DNA of 64,000 bases from Alteromonas sp. 1_MG-2023. Its GTDB lineage: Bacteria; Pseudomonadota; Gammaproteobacteria; Enterobacterales; Alteromonadaceae. Below, one piece after another: positions 1 to 10,131 of this stretch. The notes beneath the pieces are model-generated. The model made no database searches. It saw only the letters and a program-made list of their open reading frames with translations, and had not been told where the DNA came from. Positions within the stretch are counted from its first letter, which is position 1. Each line of letters opens with the position of its first letter. The position numbers and the translations under genes were made by a program. The stretch lies in contig NZ_JAUOQH010000005.1 in assembly GCF_030547075.1 (NCBI RefSeq), positions 1 through 64,000 on the forward strand. Direction: 5' to 3'.

Positions 1-203
1 AAGCCCTGTTTGGTCCGTAGACATTATGCGGTATTAGCAGTCGTTTCCAACTGTTATCCCCCTCGCAAAGGCAAGTTCCCAAGCATTACTCACCCGTCCG
101 CCACTCGACATCATCTAGCAAGCTAGACATGTTTCCGTTCGACTTGCATGTGTTAGGCCTGCCGCCAGCGTTCAATCTGAGCCATGATCAAACTCTTCAA
201 TTA
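1..203 (-). rRNA. rrs: 16S ribosomal RNA, 5' end (partial)
   Basis: Reading the minus strand, the segment begins with the universal 16S start (AATTGAAGAGTTTGATCATG, ending near 203) and continues with the conserved ATTGAACGCTGGCGGCAGGC and AACACATGCAAGTCGAACGG blocks and the variable V1 stem. Only about the first 200 nt are present; the rest of the operon lies beyond the left edge. The V1/V2 sequence reads like Alteromonas, which is the main taxonomic clue. The exact mature 5' end is set by analogy to E. coli. Confidence 0.97.
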
Positions 204-274
204 AATATATCGAATATGAATCGTCGTTGTGTGACACTCTTAATGAGTGCCCACACAGATTGTCTTGTCTAAAT

Positions 275-286
275 TGTTAAAGAACG
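275..286 (-). promoter_or_regulatory. rrn leader boxA antitermination element
   Basis: The minus strand reads CGTTCTTTAACA, the Nus-factor boxA of gammaproteobacterial rrn leaders, followed by AATTTAG. It lies about 70 nt upstream of the mature 16S end. Two short hairpins precede it in the leader (GCGAC/GTCGC at 289-301, GAAGC/GCTTC at 311-324), which fits an rrn leader. The function is known from E. coli; the assignment here rests on motif and position. Confidence 0.8.
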
Positions 287-356
287 TTGCGACTTCGTCG
301 CAATTCACTAGAAGCCGTTGCTTCTTCGTGAGTCACTCTGCTTGAGCGAGGTGCGT

Positions 357-384
357 ATTATACGCTTGAAGTCCTCAGTGTCAA
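357..384 (-). promoter_or_regulatory. rrn proximal sigma70 promoter
   Basis: On the minus strand a perfect -35 TTGACA (379-384) and perfect -10 TATAAT (357-362) are separated by 16 bp, followed by a G/C-rich discriminator (ACGCACC). The 16-bp spacer and GC discriminator are typical of growth-rate and ppGpp-controlled rRNA promoters. Transcription runs left into the leader and 16S gene. Confidence 0.9.
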
Positions 385-509
385 CACTTTTTGAAATTTT
401 ATTTTCTGAAGCATTTTCTTTAAAACCCCGTCACACTTGGCCTTTAAGGTAAGTAGTGACTTGCTTTGTCAGTGTAAGTTATTTCACTTTCCTGTCGAAG
501 CGGATGCGC

Positions 510-537
510 ATTCTAGAGATTTCTGAGCCTGCGTCAA
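510..537 (-). promoter_or_regulatory. rrn distal sigma70 promoter
   Basis: On the minus strand TTGACG (532-537) and TAGAAT (510-515) are 16 bp apart, with discriminator GCGCATCC. It lies about 150 bp upstream of the proximal promoter, so the operon has tandem promoters like E. coli rrn P1/P2. The A/T-rich stretch further upstream (541-620) could carry UP-element or FIS sites, but none was pinned down. The remaining gap to yrdA shows no other convincing feature. Confidence 0.8.
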
Positions 538-752
538 CCTCTGTTTTAAAAAAAGTGTCACATTTCGTTTAACTGCTTAAAATACCACCCGCGCAGCCTA
601 TAAATCGCACATAAATTCGGTTTTTTACCGATAACCGCTTTCTCACGTAGCTACCTTTTACTGAAATAATGGTGGAATAAGGTTGGTTCTTTCCCCCTGT
701 TCTCTGTTTTAATGCAATCACTATTGATGAATTTATGTATAAAGGTGCAATT

Positions 753-1289
753 TTGACAATTAGAACCTATCAATCAACTTCTCCCACACTCGGTGATCGC
801 TGTTATATAGATGAGTCTGCCGTTATCGTTGGTGACGTTACCCTAGGCGACGATGCCAGTATTTGGCCATTGGTTGCTGCCCGTGGAGATGTAAATCATA
901 TTTCGATTGGTGCACGCAGCAATATTCAAGATGGCAGTGTGTTACATGTATCTCGTAGATCTGCGTCCAACCCAGACGGTTTTCCACTTATTATTGGTAA
1001 CGATGTTACCGTAGGGCATAAATGTATGCTTCATGGTTGTGTGCTTGGAAATCGTATTTTGGTAGGGATGGGCGCTATTGTTATGGACGGCGTTATTGTG
1101 GAGGACGATGTCTTTATTGGTGCCGGTGCATTAATACCACCGAATAAGCGACTTGAAAGTGGTTACTTATATGTTGGGAACCCTGCCGTTAAGAAACGCC
1201 CTTTAAAAGAAAGCGAGACAGCCTTTCTTAAACAATCAGCATTGAACTACGTAAAACTAAAAGATGAATATAGGGAAGAGCAGGCTTAA
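753..1289 (+). CDS. yrdA: gamma-carbonic anhydrase-like protein YrdA
   Basis: Left-handed beta-helix (hexapeptide repeat) protein closely matching E. coli YrdA along its length: the RGDVNHISIGARSNIQDGS block, the TVGHKCMLHGC metal-site block and NKRLESGYLYVGNPA near the end. The family has gamma-carbonic anhydrase-type histidines, but YrdA itself is not proven to hydrate CO2. I place the start at TTG 753, because AAGG (742-745) sits 7 nt upstream and the protein then starts like E. coli YrdA; an in-frame ATG at 735 has no clear ribosome site. It is transcribed divergently from the rrn operon. Confidence 0.93.
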   Translation: MTIRTYQSTSPTLGDRCYIDESAVIVGDVTLGDDASIWPLVAARGDVNHISIGARSNIQDGSVLHVSRRSASNPDGFPLIIGNDVTVGHKCMLHGCVLGNRILVGMGAIVMDGVIVEDDVFIGAGALIPPNKRLESGYLYVGNPAVKKRPLKESETAFLKQSALNYVKLKDEYREEQA

Positions 1290-1316
1290 CAGCCTGCTTA
1301 TTTATATCAGTCTCGA

Positions 1317-2144
1317 TTACTTTGACTTTAACTGACTACGTAATACATCAATTACCGCACTGGTCTGTGGTTTGTAACCTGTCCATATCGTAAATGATGC
1401 AGCAGCCTGTTCCACCAGCATACCTAAACCATCAAGTACCCGTGAAGCACCTAACGATAATGCTTGCTGCATAAAGTAAGTAGGCTCTGCACGATAGACC
1501 ATGTCATACGCTGTTTCACATTTTGCAAATAGCGTAGCGCTCATATCAAAAGGCAGTGTTTCACTTAAACTCGCTGCGGTTGAGTTGATAATGATATGTG
1601 GGGCTACTGTATCGCAGTCTTCTATACCAACAATCTTAACCTTTCCTCCACCCGTTTCACTTGCCACTAGCTCTGCTTTAGCCTTTGTCCTGTTAGTAAG
1701 ATGTAACGACGCTATACCTGATGCAATAAGCGGTGCTATTACGCCTCTTGCTGCTCCACCCGCACCTATTAATAGTACACGTTTATTTTGTAGCTGTACG
1801 CCGTGGTTAAGTAAATCATTCACCAGCCCCACCCCATCGGTATTAAAACCTGCAACAGTGCCATCGCTACGCTTCATTAAGGTGTTAACTGCTTTTGCGT
1901 CTAACGCAGCCTGGTCGTCTACACTGGCAAGGGAAAAGGCATCTTGTTTAAACGGCATAGTGACATTACATCCCACTGCGCTCGGTTGCGCTAGGAATGC
2001 CTTCGCTTCAGGCGTAAATCCATGTTCTGGCGCAAGGATTTTTTCGTAACTAATTTGCTCGCCACATTGCTTAGCGAACATTTCATGAATAGTTGGTGAT
2101 AGACTCTGAACAATAGGGTTACCGAAAACGGCAAACTTTTTCAT
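1317..2144 (-). CDS. aroE: shikimate dehydrogenase (NADP+)
   Basis: Reduces 3-dehydroshikimate to shikimate in aromatic amino acid synthesis (cytosol). Visible landmarks: the shikimate site GNPIVQSLSP at the N-terminus, catalytic Lys in NVTMPFK, Asn and Asp in AVNTLM and GFNTDG, the dinucleotide loop GAGGAARGV, NADP-selective NRTKAK, and the C-terminal GLGMLVEQAA. The Met at 2144 gives an N-terminus (MKKFAVFGNP) aligned with E. coli AroE. An in-frame ATG at 2171 would add nine residues and overlap the divergent globin start. Neither start has a clear Shine-Dalgarno. In E. coli aroE sits beside tsaC and yrdD, here a few genes away. Confidence 0.96.
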   Translation of the reverse strand: MKKFAVFGNPIVQSLSPTIHEMFAKQCGEQISYEKILAPEHGFTPEAKAFLAQPSAVGCNVTMPFKQDAFSLASVDDQAALDAKAVNTLMKRSDGTVAGFNTDGVGLVNDLLNHGVQLQNKRVLLIGAGGAARGVIAPLIASGIASLHLTNRTKAKAELVASETGGGKVKIVGIEDCDTVAPHIIINSTAASLSETLPFDMSATLFAKCETAYDMVYRAEPTYFMQQALSLGASRVLDGLGMLVEQAAASFTIWTGYKPQTSAVIDVLRSQLKSK

Positions 2145-2169
2145 TGGATTATTAATAAGGCTGTCTGTC

Positions 2170-2601
2170 ATGGGAATGTCTAACTTCTTTAAATCGATAC
2201 GAAAGGAAAAACCTGCTGTGTCAGAGACTACACCATATTACCGTATAGGTGGAGAAGATAAGGTACGCCTTTTGGCAAACCGCTTTTATGACAATATGCG
2301 TGATGAGCCTATTGCGAAGGAGCTTTACGCCATTCATCCTCAGCCAACAGATAGAATTAGAGAAGTGTTTTTTCTTTATTTAAGTTTGTGGTTAGGCGGG
2401 CCTGACACCTACCAACAACAATATGGTCACCCAAGGTTACGTTCACGGCATCTTTCTTTTAGTGTTACACCAGAATTAAAAGACCAGTGGATGTATTGTA
2501 TGCGCAAAGCCATGCACGAGACTGTTGATGACTTACCCCTCGCACAACAACTTCTGAGTGCACTCGATCAACTTGCCGAGCATATGATTAATAGTAAATA
2601 A
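2170..2601 (+). CDS. group II truncated haemoglobin
   Basis: A 143-residue 2/2 globin of the trHbO class. Diagnostic pieces are YRIGGEDKVRLLANRFYDNM (helix B with Tyr), LWLGGPDTY, YGHPRLRSRH carrying the proximal His, and the QWMYCM block with Trp G8. Members bind O2 or NO and are linked to oxidative or nitrosative stress; the ligand here is inferred. The first ~20 residues are a charged extension. An AAGG about 10 nt upstream supports the ATG at 2170 over the second ATG at 2176. It is head-to-head with aroE with almost no space between starts, so its promoter must overlap aroE. Confidence 0.92.
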   Translation: MGMSNFFKSIRKEKPAVSETTPYYRIGGEDKVRLLANRFYDNMRDEPIAKELYAIHPQPTDRIREVFFLYLSLWLGGPDTYQQQYGHPRLRSRHLSFSVTPELKDQWMYCMRKAMHETVDDLPLAQQLLSALDQLAEHMINSK

Positions 2602-2630
2602 AAAAGCGCTCCGTTAAATACGGAACGCTT
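2601..2630 (-). terminator. Rho-independent terminator (ompW side)
   Basis: AAGCGCTCCG pairs with CGGAACGCTT around a short loop with one mismatch. On the minus strand the stem is followed by TTTTTTATTTA, so it terminates transcription coming from ompW; the stem could also slow globin transcripts. It overlaps the globin stop codon. Confidence 0.75.
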
Positions 2631-2699
2631 CAGATTACGATATAAGGTTTACGCCTTGCTAAGCTGCTTATTTAAGGCAACTTACCCATTAAACGAACG

Positions 2700-3374
2700 T
2701 TAGAATGTGTAACCTACTGACAAGGTATAAACCCAAGGGTCGATATCAATATCGTTTACGCTACCTTCTGCGCCACCTACGGTAAATGACGCTTCGGTAT
2801 TAATATCGATGTAACGTACTGACGCATTTACATGCCACTCTTTATCTATTTGGTAGTCCATCCCCACTTGTGCAGAAATGCCTACAGAATTATCTAAAGA
2901 TAAATCTTCAAGCCCAGCTTCTTTATTAGCAGAGGTAAACGATTCATCGTATATGAATGTATAGTTTAAACCTGCACCAACATATGGCTGAAACGCAGAA
3001 TTAGCGTCGTTGAAATAGTAGTTAACGGTAATTGTTGGTGGTAAGTGCGTGACTTCGCCCAGTGTATTGCCTGTACCTAGTGGATCGCTGACCGAAAAAT
3101 TCACATCATGGGTAAATGGCGTTGCGGCCAATAGTTCAACATTGATATTGTCGGTAATGAAATAGGCAACGTTTAATCCTAACTGGGTATCGTTATCGAT
3201 AGTCAGTGCTACACCTAAATCGCTACCACCTGCAATGATGTTTGAGGTTGACTCATCGGGCGCTACTGTTGTTAATCCGCCACGAACTATCCAATCACCC
3301 TTTTCATGAGCTGTAGCAAAAGGGGCGGCAAGCGCTAAAGAAATACATATGGCTGAAAGTGTGTGTGTACGCAT
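2700..3374 (-). CDS. ompW: OmpW-family outer membrane beta-barrel
   Basis: A 224-residue outer membrane protein with a signal peptide (cleavage likely after ATAHE-proximal Ala, about residue 22), the N-terminal WIVRGGLTTVAPDES typical of OmpW, alternating amphipathic strands, and a C-terminal aromatic (YTLSVGYTF) recognised by the Bam machinery. OmpW forms an 8-strand barrel with a hydrophobic channel; the substrate is unknown. GAGAGA precedes the ATG. A perfect FNR box lies 114 bp upstream, so oxygen control is likely, as known for ompW in enterobacteria. It has its own transcription unit downstream of hemF. Confidence 0.94.
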   Translation of the reverse strand: MRTHTLSAICISLALAAPFATAHEKGDWIVRGGLTTVAPDESTSNIIAGGSDLGVALTIDNDTQLGLNVAYFITDNINVELLAATPFTHDVNFSVSDPLGTGNTLGEVTHLPPTITVNYYFNDANSAFQPYVGAGLNYTFIYDESFTSANKEAGLEDLSLDNSVGISAQVGMDYQIDKEWHVNASVRYIDINTEASFTVGGAEGSVNDIDIDPWVYTLSVGYTF

Positions 3375-3487
3375 TGTGTGTCTCTCATGTGTTTAATGAT
3401 AATGACGACACTGTAAACGTTTAAAAAAAAAATCCTTTGATCCAGCGCAAGGTGCAACTTAGCTATATACCTTGTTAACGAAGGGAT

Positions 3488-3501
3488 TTGATGTGGATCA
3501 A
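3488..3501 (-). promoter_or_regulatory. FNR/ANR-type binding site upstream of ompW
   Basis: TTGAT-GTGG-ATCAA, a perfect match to the FNR consensus TTGATnnnnATCAA. On the minus strand a TATATAGC-type -10 lies at about 3462-3469, putting the box near -40, the class II activator position. A second half-matching copy (TTGATCCAGCGCAA) is at 3437-3450. The box sits between hemF (upstream gene) and ompW. Binding is inferred from the motif. Confidence 0.75.
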
Positions 3502-3539
3502 GGGAATGGCACCACAGGTACTACCCATGGTGCAAAATA

Positions 3540-5056
<1,517 letters not shown>

Positions 5057-5077
5057 TAATGCTTTTCTCTGTAGATG

Positions 5078-5629
5078 TTATTTATCGTCTTTTTTAAAGC
5101 CGCACCCTGGCTGAGGGCAACAAATCTGGCCTTTCTTTTTTATCAGAACGGCCCAGCCACAATCGGGACATGCTTCATTTACTGGCGTGAAATTTAGCAC
5201 ATAACGACAATGGGGATAATGATCACAAGCAAAAAACTGCTTACCGTATTTATTGGTACGAGACTTAAGTTGGCCTTTGTTACATTTCGGGCAAGTGACT
5301 TGAGTATCATCTTGTTCTTTGATGGGGGAAATATAATGACAATCGGGGAAGTTTGTACAGCCGATAAACATGCCATAACGGCCTTTCTTTATAGCCAAGG
5401 TGGAATCACATTCTGGGCATGCTACGCCATCTAACACTTTTAATAAGGCGGTTTGTTTGTCGTGTAGTGGTTTACTGAAATGACAATCTGGATAACCAGT
5501 ACAGCCAATAAAAGGGCCAGATTTGCTATTTTTTATGTGAAGTGGCTTACCACAATCGGGGCAATCACCGAAAGCGTCTTCTAGGGCATGTTCGTGCGCA
5601 GAGAAAAGTGAATGATCAATTTTTGACAT
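5078..5629 (-). CDS. yrdD: topoisomerase-type zinc-finger protein YrdD
   Basis: A 183-residue protein built of tandem C4 zinc ribbons like those at the C-terminus of topoisomerase I. Three complete modules are visible (CPDCGKPLHI...CTGYPDC, CPECDSTLAI...CTNFPDC, CPKCNKGQLK...CDHYPHC) and a fourth, shorter one at the end (CPDCGWAVLI...CCPQPGCGF). There is no catalytic topoisomerase domain. Such modules bind single-stranded DNA in topoisomerase I; the role of the stand-alone protein is not known. It is placed between smg and tsaC as in E. coli. Confidence 0.92.
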   Translation of the reverse strand: MSKIDHSLFSAHEHALEDAFGDCPDCGKPLHIKNSKSGPFIGCTGYPDCHFSKPLHDKQTALLKVLDGVACPECDSTLAIKKGRYGMFIGCTNFPDCHYISPIKEQDDTQVTCPKCNKGQLKSRTNKYGKQFFACDHYPHCRYVLNFTPVNEACPDCGWAVLIKKKGQICCPQPGCGFKKDDK

Positions 5630-5652
5630 AAACTAGCACGACATGAAACACA

Positions 5653-6129
5653 TTAGTGCAACACGCCGTCAGGTTCATCAAATAACAAATCTTCCATTTG
5701 TGCATAGGCTTTTTCTTTACCTGGCACATTAAACAATACCATGAGCACTACCCACTTTAAGTCTTCTAAACAAAATTCTGAAGAATCTATCTCCATTACT
5801 CTGTCTATTACCATTTCTCGGGTAGACGCATCTACCACACCTACTTGCTCTAAAAATAGCAAGAAGCCACGACACTCTACGTCTAATCGCATTTGCTCTT
5901 CATGAGTATAAATACGACTTAGGCTGGTACTAATCCCTTTACAAAAATAAGGCTTAATATCTGTTTCTTGCAAAGCCGCTAGCTTTTCAAGCCACGCTAA
6001 TGCTTTGTATATTTCATCATGGTGGAAACCCGCGCGCACCAATTCATCGGTAAGCTCGTCTTGATCGACTCGAATTTCAGTTTCACTGTGAATGAAGTTT
6101 TCAAACAGGTACATGAGGATATCGAACAT
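5653..6129 (-). CDS. smg: Smg family protein (DUF494)
   Basis: A 158-residue acidic protein with the conserved N-terminus [16 protein letters not shown] of the Smg/DUF494 family and the central [14 protein letters not shown] block. Function unknown; the gene is almost always next to dprA. It starts 2 bp after the dprA stop codon, so the pair is co-transcribed and probably translationally coupled. Confidence 0.93.
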   Translation of the reverse strand: MFDILMYLFENFIHSETEIRVDQDELTDELVRAGFHHDEIYKALAWLEKLAALQETDIKPYFCKGISTSLSRIYTHEEQMRLDVECRGFLLFLEQVGVVDASTREMVIDRVMEIDSSEFCLEDLKWVVLMVLFNVPGKEKAYAQMEDLLFDEPDGVLH

Positions 6130-6130
6130 A

Positions 6131-7333
6131 TTATTTTCCCCTCAATTTAATGTAGCCACCAGGGACAGCGGCTACTAAACCACGCAACTCATATTCTAAT
6201 AATGATGCCATAACCTCATTAACAGGAGAGGTACAGCGCTGCGCTATAACATCAATAGCGGTGATGTCGTAATCCACACTATCTAATAATTTATCGGTTG
6301 CCAAGTTATTCACTTCACTTTTTTTACTTAACGCTTCGCTCTGGCATTTTCTCTCGCCAGCAGACACTACAATTTCATCGAAAATATCATCAACACAGGT
6401 AACCAACTTAGCGCCTTGCTGAATTAACCAATGACAACCTTCGGAGTAAGCATGGAAGATACTTCCAGGAACTGCAAATACTTCACGCCCCATATCTGCG
6501 GCCAAATTCGCAGTTATCAAGGTGCCACTCTTTATTTTTGCCTCTACGACTAGGGTTCCAAGTGATATAGCGGCAATTATTCTGTTTCTTCTGGGAAAGT
6601 GCCAAGGCTTAGCGGATACACCTGGAAAGAACTCGGTAATACACGCACCACCGGCTTTTACTATTTCAGTATGCAGAGGTAAGTTTCTAGGAGGGTAAAC
6701 AATATCTGGTCCCGTTCCCATTACCGCTATAGTTCCACCGTCACTCACCAAGCCGCCGGTGTGGGCAGCTGCATCAATTCCTGCTGCCAATCCGCTGGTT
6801 ACTGCTACCCCATTGCTTGCCAACGCTTCAGCAAATTCAGTGGCAATCCGCTTACCTTGGTGACTGGCCCGTCTACTACCTACAATCGCAATTTGAGGTA
6901 ATGCTAATGTGTTGACGTTACCGATAACAAATAGCACTAATGGTGGGTTAGAAAGTGTTTTTAATCGCTCAGGATAATGAGAGCACCCTAAGGTAACAAT
7001 ATGATGCTGCGCATGTGAGGCGTGCCAACGTGTGGCTCGTTCAAGCAAGCTTAATGATATAGCTTGAGTAAGGGTGTGTAGTGCACCAGAGGTAAAAGCT
7101 GCTTTATGAAAACCATCAACAACGTCTATTGCGTTAAGAGATTCAGCCTCGAGCGCTTTAAGCCACTTACCTGTTGCAATGTTGATAGACGAAGCCATCG
7201 TCAACCAAGCGACCTGTTCATTATTAAGCGTTGTATCTAATGCTTGTGATATCACGCCCTGGATAGGGTCGCCCTGAATAGGGTCGCCCTGAACAGGGTC
7301 GCTGGTTGTTTTATATGGCTGGTAAGTTGTCAT
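6131..7333 (-). CDS. dprA: DNA-processing protein DprA
   Basis: Loads RecA onto incoming single-stranded DNA during natural transformation. A Rossmann-like DprA domain is clear: [13 protein letters not shown] at mid-protein, [23 protein letters not shown], the basic [12 protein letters not shown] segment and [12 protein letters not shown]-terminal winged-helix-like segment ([11 protein letters not shown]...) is present. The 400-residue length includes an unusual N-terminus with three near-identical DPxQG repeats encoded by a 15-bp tandem repeat. It belongs to the LysM-dprA-smg-yrdD-tsaC-hemF run. Confidence 0.95.
   Translation of the reverse strand: MTTYQPYKTTSDPVQGDPIQGDPIQGVISQALDTTLNNEQVAWLTMASSINIATGKWLKALEAESLNAIDVVDGFHKAAFTSGALHTLTQAISLSLLERATRWHASHAQHHIVTLGCSHYPERLKTLSNPPLVLFVIGNVNTLALPQIAIVGSRRASHQGKRIATEFAEALASNGVAVTSGLAAGIDAAAHTGGLVSDGGTIAVMGTGPDIVYPPRNLPLHTEIVKAGGACITEFFPGVSAKPWHFPRRNRIIAAISLGTLVVEAKIKSGTLITANLAADMGREVFAVPGSIFHAYSEGCHWLIQQGAKLVTCVDDIFDEIVVSAGERKCQSEALSKKSEVNNLATDKLLDSVDYDITAIDVIAQRCTSPVNEVMASLLEYELRGLVAAVPGGYIKLRGK
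7255..7304. repeat. 15-bp tandem repeat in the dprA 5' coding region
   Basis: The unit GGTCGCCCTGAATAG is repeated a little over three times with one or two changes, coding for [15 protein letters not shown] at DprA residues about 12-26. The unit is a multiple of three, so copy-number change would lengthen the protein without frameshift. Confidence 0.8.
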
Positions 7334-7366
7334 TGCCGCTCCTTAATAATAAGCGGCAATAACGTA

Positions 7367-8470
7367 CTAGGGTTTTGCCACAATGAAGCCGCGTTTTACG
7401 CCTTCTTTTGCTCGGGTAATAATGCCGTAACTTGCTGACTCAAAAGTTTTAAACACTATAATTTCACCAACCTTAAGCGCAGGTTGCTGCACGGTGGTTG
7501 AAAAGAGCGCATTGCTTTCGATTACATTGCTATTGTCAGCATATTCAGGTTCATCACCGTCAATAATATCGGGGCCACCGGAATATAGACCCATGACCGT
7601 ACCTGGGGCTACGTCATTTTCGCCTAAATCGACTACCACAACATCGTATCGGCCAAGCAAATCATGATCGTGTAAGTCACCGACTACGAAACCTCGTTGA
7701 GAAGTTGCTTCTTGCAATACCAAGTCGTCATCTAACGTGAAGTCACCTGTCAGTAACTTATCTCCACGTCTTGCCTCTTGATTAGAATCTGAAAGCTTAA
7801 CCAACCTAGAGTTGGGTAGTGATACATCACCTTCCAAAGTGGCATTAGCTACATGGGTAAGTTGCACACCAAGCACTTCGCCATACATGTTGCGTATAAT
7901 AGAATGCTTTCTAACTACCTGATACTGATCCTCAGAGCGGTTTTCTTGTTGGCTTACCACTAAGTCGTCAGAAACGAAACTTACATTGCCACCGTGATTT
8001 CCTAGTAAATGAGGAAGGAAACTATAGTCTTCCTCAGACACCAAGGTGTGCTGTTTGATAAAAGGAGCAAGGACTGACCATGCAAGCGTCTCTATAGGCG
8101 CACCTTTTACTCGTCGATTAGAACCTGGTGATAGTACTAACTTGGGCTTATCTCGGTTTATTGTAAATACCGGCTCACCATTAATGTAAGAGACCGAAAT
8201 AACATCACCGGGATAAATTAAATGTGGGTTATTTATTTGAGTGTTATGTCGCCAAAGTTCTGGCCATAACCATGGTTGATTTAGAAAGAGGTTAGCAATA
8301 CCCCACAGCGTATCACCCTTTTTCACTGTGTAAGTTTGAGGCGCTGTTTCTTTTAGTTGTTTTGCCATTGTTGAGAATGCAGCGAAACACGCCACTACCA
8401 CAACAATTGTACGCGCTGCATTTTTTAATCGATTTTTCAAATTAACCTTCCGCAATTTTTCTACTGCCAT
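7367..8470 (-). CDS. LysM-domain exported protein
   Basis: A 367-residue protein with an N-terminal basic region and hydrophobic segment (about residues 18-36, signal peptide or anchor), then one LysM domain starting at QTYTVKKGDTLWGIA (about residues 45-95), which binds peptidoglycan. The rest is a beta-rich region with no motif I can name. Homologues occur just upstream of dprA in Alteromonadales and Vibrionales. No enzymatic domain was seen, so a structural or division-related role at the wall is only inference. It is divergent from def. Confidence 0.85.
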   Translation of the reverse strand: MAVEKLRKVNLKNRLKNAARTIVVVVACFAAFSTMAKQLKETAPQTYTVKKGDTLWGIANLFLNQPWLWPELWRHNTQINNPHLIYPGDVISVSYINGEPVFTINRDKPKLVLSPGSNRRVKGAPIETLAWSVLAPFIKQHTLVSEEDYSFLPHLLGNHGGNVSFVSDDLVVSQQENRSEDQYQVVRKHSIIRNMYGEVLGVQLTHVANATLEGDVSLPNSRLVKLSDSNQEARRGDKLLTGDFTLDDDLVLQEATSQRGFVVGDLHDHDLLGRYDVVVVDLGENDVAPGTVMGLYSGGPDIIDGDEPEYADNSNVIESNALFSTTVQQPALKVGEIIVFKTFESASYGIITRAKEGVKRGFIVAKP

Positions 8471-8573
8471 TTATTGTTGAATTTTCAGACAATACTACTA
8501 TATCGATATTGTGCCTCATTACTGTGGCGCGGCAGCAAAAAACTGCACGATATAACTCGATATACGTTAGAAT

Positions 8574-8610
8574 AGTAACTTAAAAGGCACTGTAAAGAGT
8601 GCAAGTTACT
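8574..8610. repeat. nested inverted repeat upstream of def
   Basis: AGTAACTT (8574-8581) pairs with AAGTTACT (8603-8610), and inside them GCACT (8587-8591) pairs with AGTGC (8598-8602). It lies in the LysM/def divergent region, 46 bp before the def ATG, probably within the def 5' leader. No T-tract follows, so it is not a simple terminator. Confidence 0.7.
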
Positions 8611-8656
8611 ATATCGTATATGAATTTATACAGTGAAAAGGTTAAATAAGCGACAC

Positions 8657-9166
8657 ATGGCAATTTTAGACGTATTAAGTTTTCCCGATGAACGACTTCG
8701 TACCGTAGCAAAACCGGTAGAAGAAGTGAACGACGACATTAAACAATTGGTTTCAGATATGTTTGAAACCATGAAAGACGAGAATGGAATTGGTTTGGCT
8801 GCTACTCAAGTCGACAGACATGTTCAAGTTGTTGTAATGAACGTAGCGGAAGATCAAGACGAGCCCCGTGTTTTTATCAATCCTGAAATTACGAAAAAAG
8901 ACGGCAGCACGATTAGTGAAGAAGGCTGTCTTTCGGTTCCAGGTAACTACGCCAAAGTTGAGCGCGCAGAAGAAATTACGGTAAAGGCACTTGATGAGAA
9001 AGGCGAACCGTTTGAGTTAGAGGCAGATGGTCTATTGGCTATTTGTATTCAACATGAACTGGATCACCTTAAAGGCAAACTGTTTATTGATTACTTGTCT
9101 CCGCTTAAACGCCAGCGAATTCGCAAAAAGCTTGAGAAAGAAGCGCGTTTAGCTGCTCGCGACTGA
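8657..9166 (+). CDS. def: peptide deformylase
   Basis: Removes the N-formyl group from nascent proteins; metal-dependent (usually Fe2+). All three motifs are present: [18 protein letters not shown] (metal Cys) and QHELDH (HExxH metal ligands and catalytic Glu). The ATG at 8657 gives the normal N-terminus ([15 protein letters not shown]), 169 residues as in E. coli; an upstream GTG at 8633 would add eight residues without support. The operon def-fmt-rsmB-trkA is the same as in E. coli, with fmt starting 8 bp after the stop. Confidence 0.97.
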   Translation: MAILDVLSFPDERLRTVAKPVEEVNDDIKQLVSDMFETMKDENGIGLAATQVDRHVQVVVMNVAEDQDEPRVFINPEITKKDGSTISEEGCLSVPGNYAKVERAEEITVKALDEKGEPFELEADGLLAICIQHELDHLKGKLFIDYLSPLKRQRIRKKLEKEARLAARD

Positions 9167-9174
9167 GGTTAGTT

Positions 9175-10131
9175 TTGATAAAACCATTACGTATCATTTT
9201 TGCCGGCACGCCGGATTTCGCGGCTAAGCATTTGAGTGCTTTATTACCTAGCTCTCACGAGGTTGTAGCGGTGTACACTCAACCAGACCGTCCTGCTGGC
9301 CGAGGTAAGAAACTTACACCAAGTCCCGTTAAATTATTGGCTCAAGAGCACGACATTCCAGTCTATCAGCCCGCCAGTTTAAAAAACGACGAAGCACAGC
9401 AAATATTGGCAGACATTGATGCTGATTTAATGATTGTGGTCGCCTATGGCTTGATATTACCTAAGGCCGTGCTTGATGCGCCTAAATTAGGCTGCCTGAA
9501 CGTTCATGGTTCAATCTTGCCTAAATGGCGAGGCGCAGCACCTATACAACGGGCGATATGGGCAGGAGATAGTGAGACTGGCGTTACCATCATGCAGATG
9601 GATGAAGGGCTAGATACCGGCGACATGTTACATATAGCAACCTTACCTATTAGCGAAAGTGATACAAGTGCCTCGCTTTACGAAAAGTTGGCGGAACTTG
9701 GCCCCACTGCACTGTTAGATGTGGTAAACAGTATCGACACCCTATCACCTGTAAAGCAAGATGATAGCGAAGCAACTTACGCCAAAAAGCTTTCCAAAGA
9801 AGAAGCCTTTATTAACTGGCACGAAAGCGCAGCGCAAATTGATCGAAACGTACGCGCCTTTAATCCATGGCCTGTAGCGTGGACTAAAATTGAATCGCAA
9901 AATATTAAGATTTGGTCAGTTGATGTAATCGATGGCCTACCAGCTTCACATGCGCCAGGTACTATCATTCAAGCAGACAAGCACGGCATTGTGGTAGCTA
10001 CAGGCTCAAGTGCGCTTCGAATCAACACCCTGCAAATTCCTGGGAAAAAAGCATTGCCCGCTGCAGATGTCGTTAATGCTCGCAAAGACTGGTTCGCACC
10101 AGGCACCTGCATTGCCAGTACGGAAGAATAG
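9175..10131 (+). CDS. fmt: methionyl-tRNA formyltransferase
   Basis: Transfers a formyl group from 10-formyl-THF to Met-tRNA(fMet). The N-terminal hydrolase-like domain shows [27 protein letters not shown], the [16 protein letters not shown] signature with catalytic Asn/His nearby (LNVHGS) and the Asp of [10 protein letters not shown]; the C-terminal tRNA-binding domain follows. The start is TTG: TGAGG (9164-9168) lies 6 nt upstream and the protein then aligns with E. coli Fmt. The stop shares a base with the rsmB GTG start. Confidence 0.97.
   Translation: MIKPLRIIFAGTPDFAAKHLSALLPSSHEVVAVYTQPDRPAGRGKKLTPSPVKLLAQEHDIPVYQPASLKNDEAQQILADIDADLMIVVAYGLILPKAVLDAPKLGCLNVHGSILPKWRGAAPIQRAIWAGDSETGVTIMQMDEGLDTGDMLHIATLPISESDTSASLYEKLAELGPTALLDVVNSIDTLSPVKQDDSEATYAKKLSKEEAFINWHESAAQIDRNVRAFNPWPVAWTKIESQNIKIWSVDVIDGLPASHAPGTIIQADKHGIVVATGSSALRINTLQIPGKKALPAADVVNARKDWFAPGTCIASTEE

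Noticed and set aside
1501-2049. 182-codon frame antisense to aroE
   Set aside because: Shadow of the well-conserved aroE gene; no motif and no start signal.
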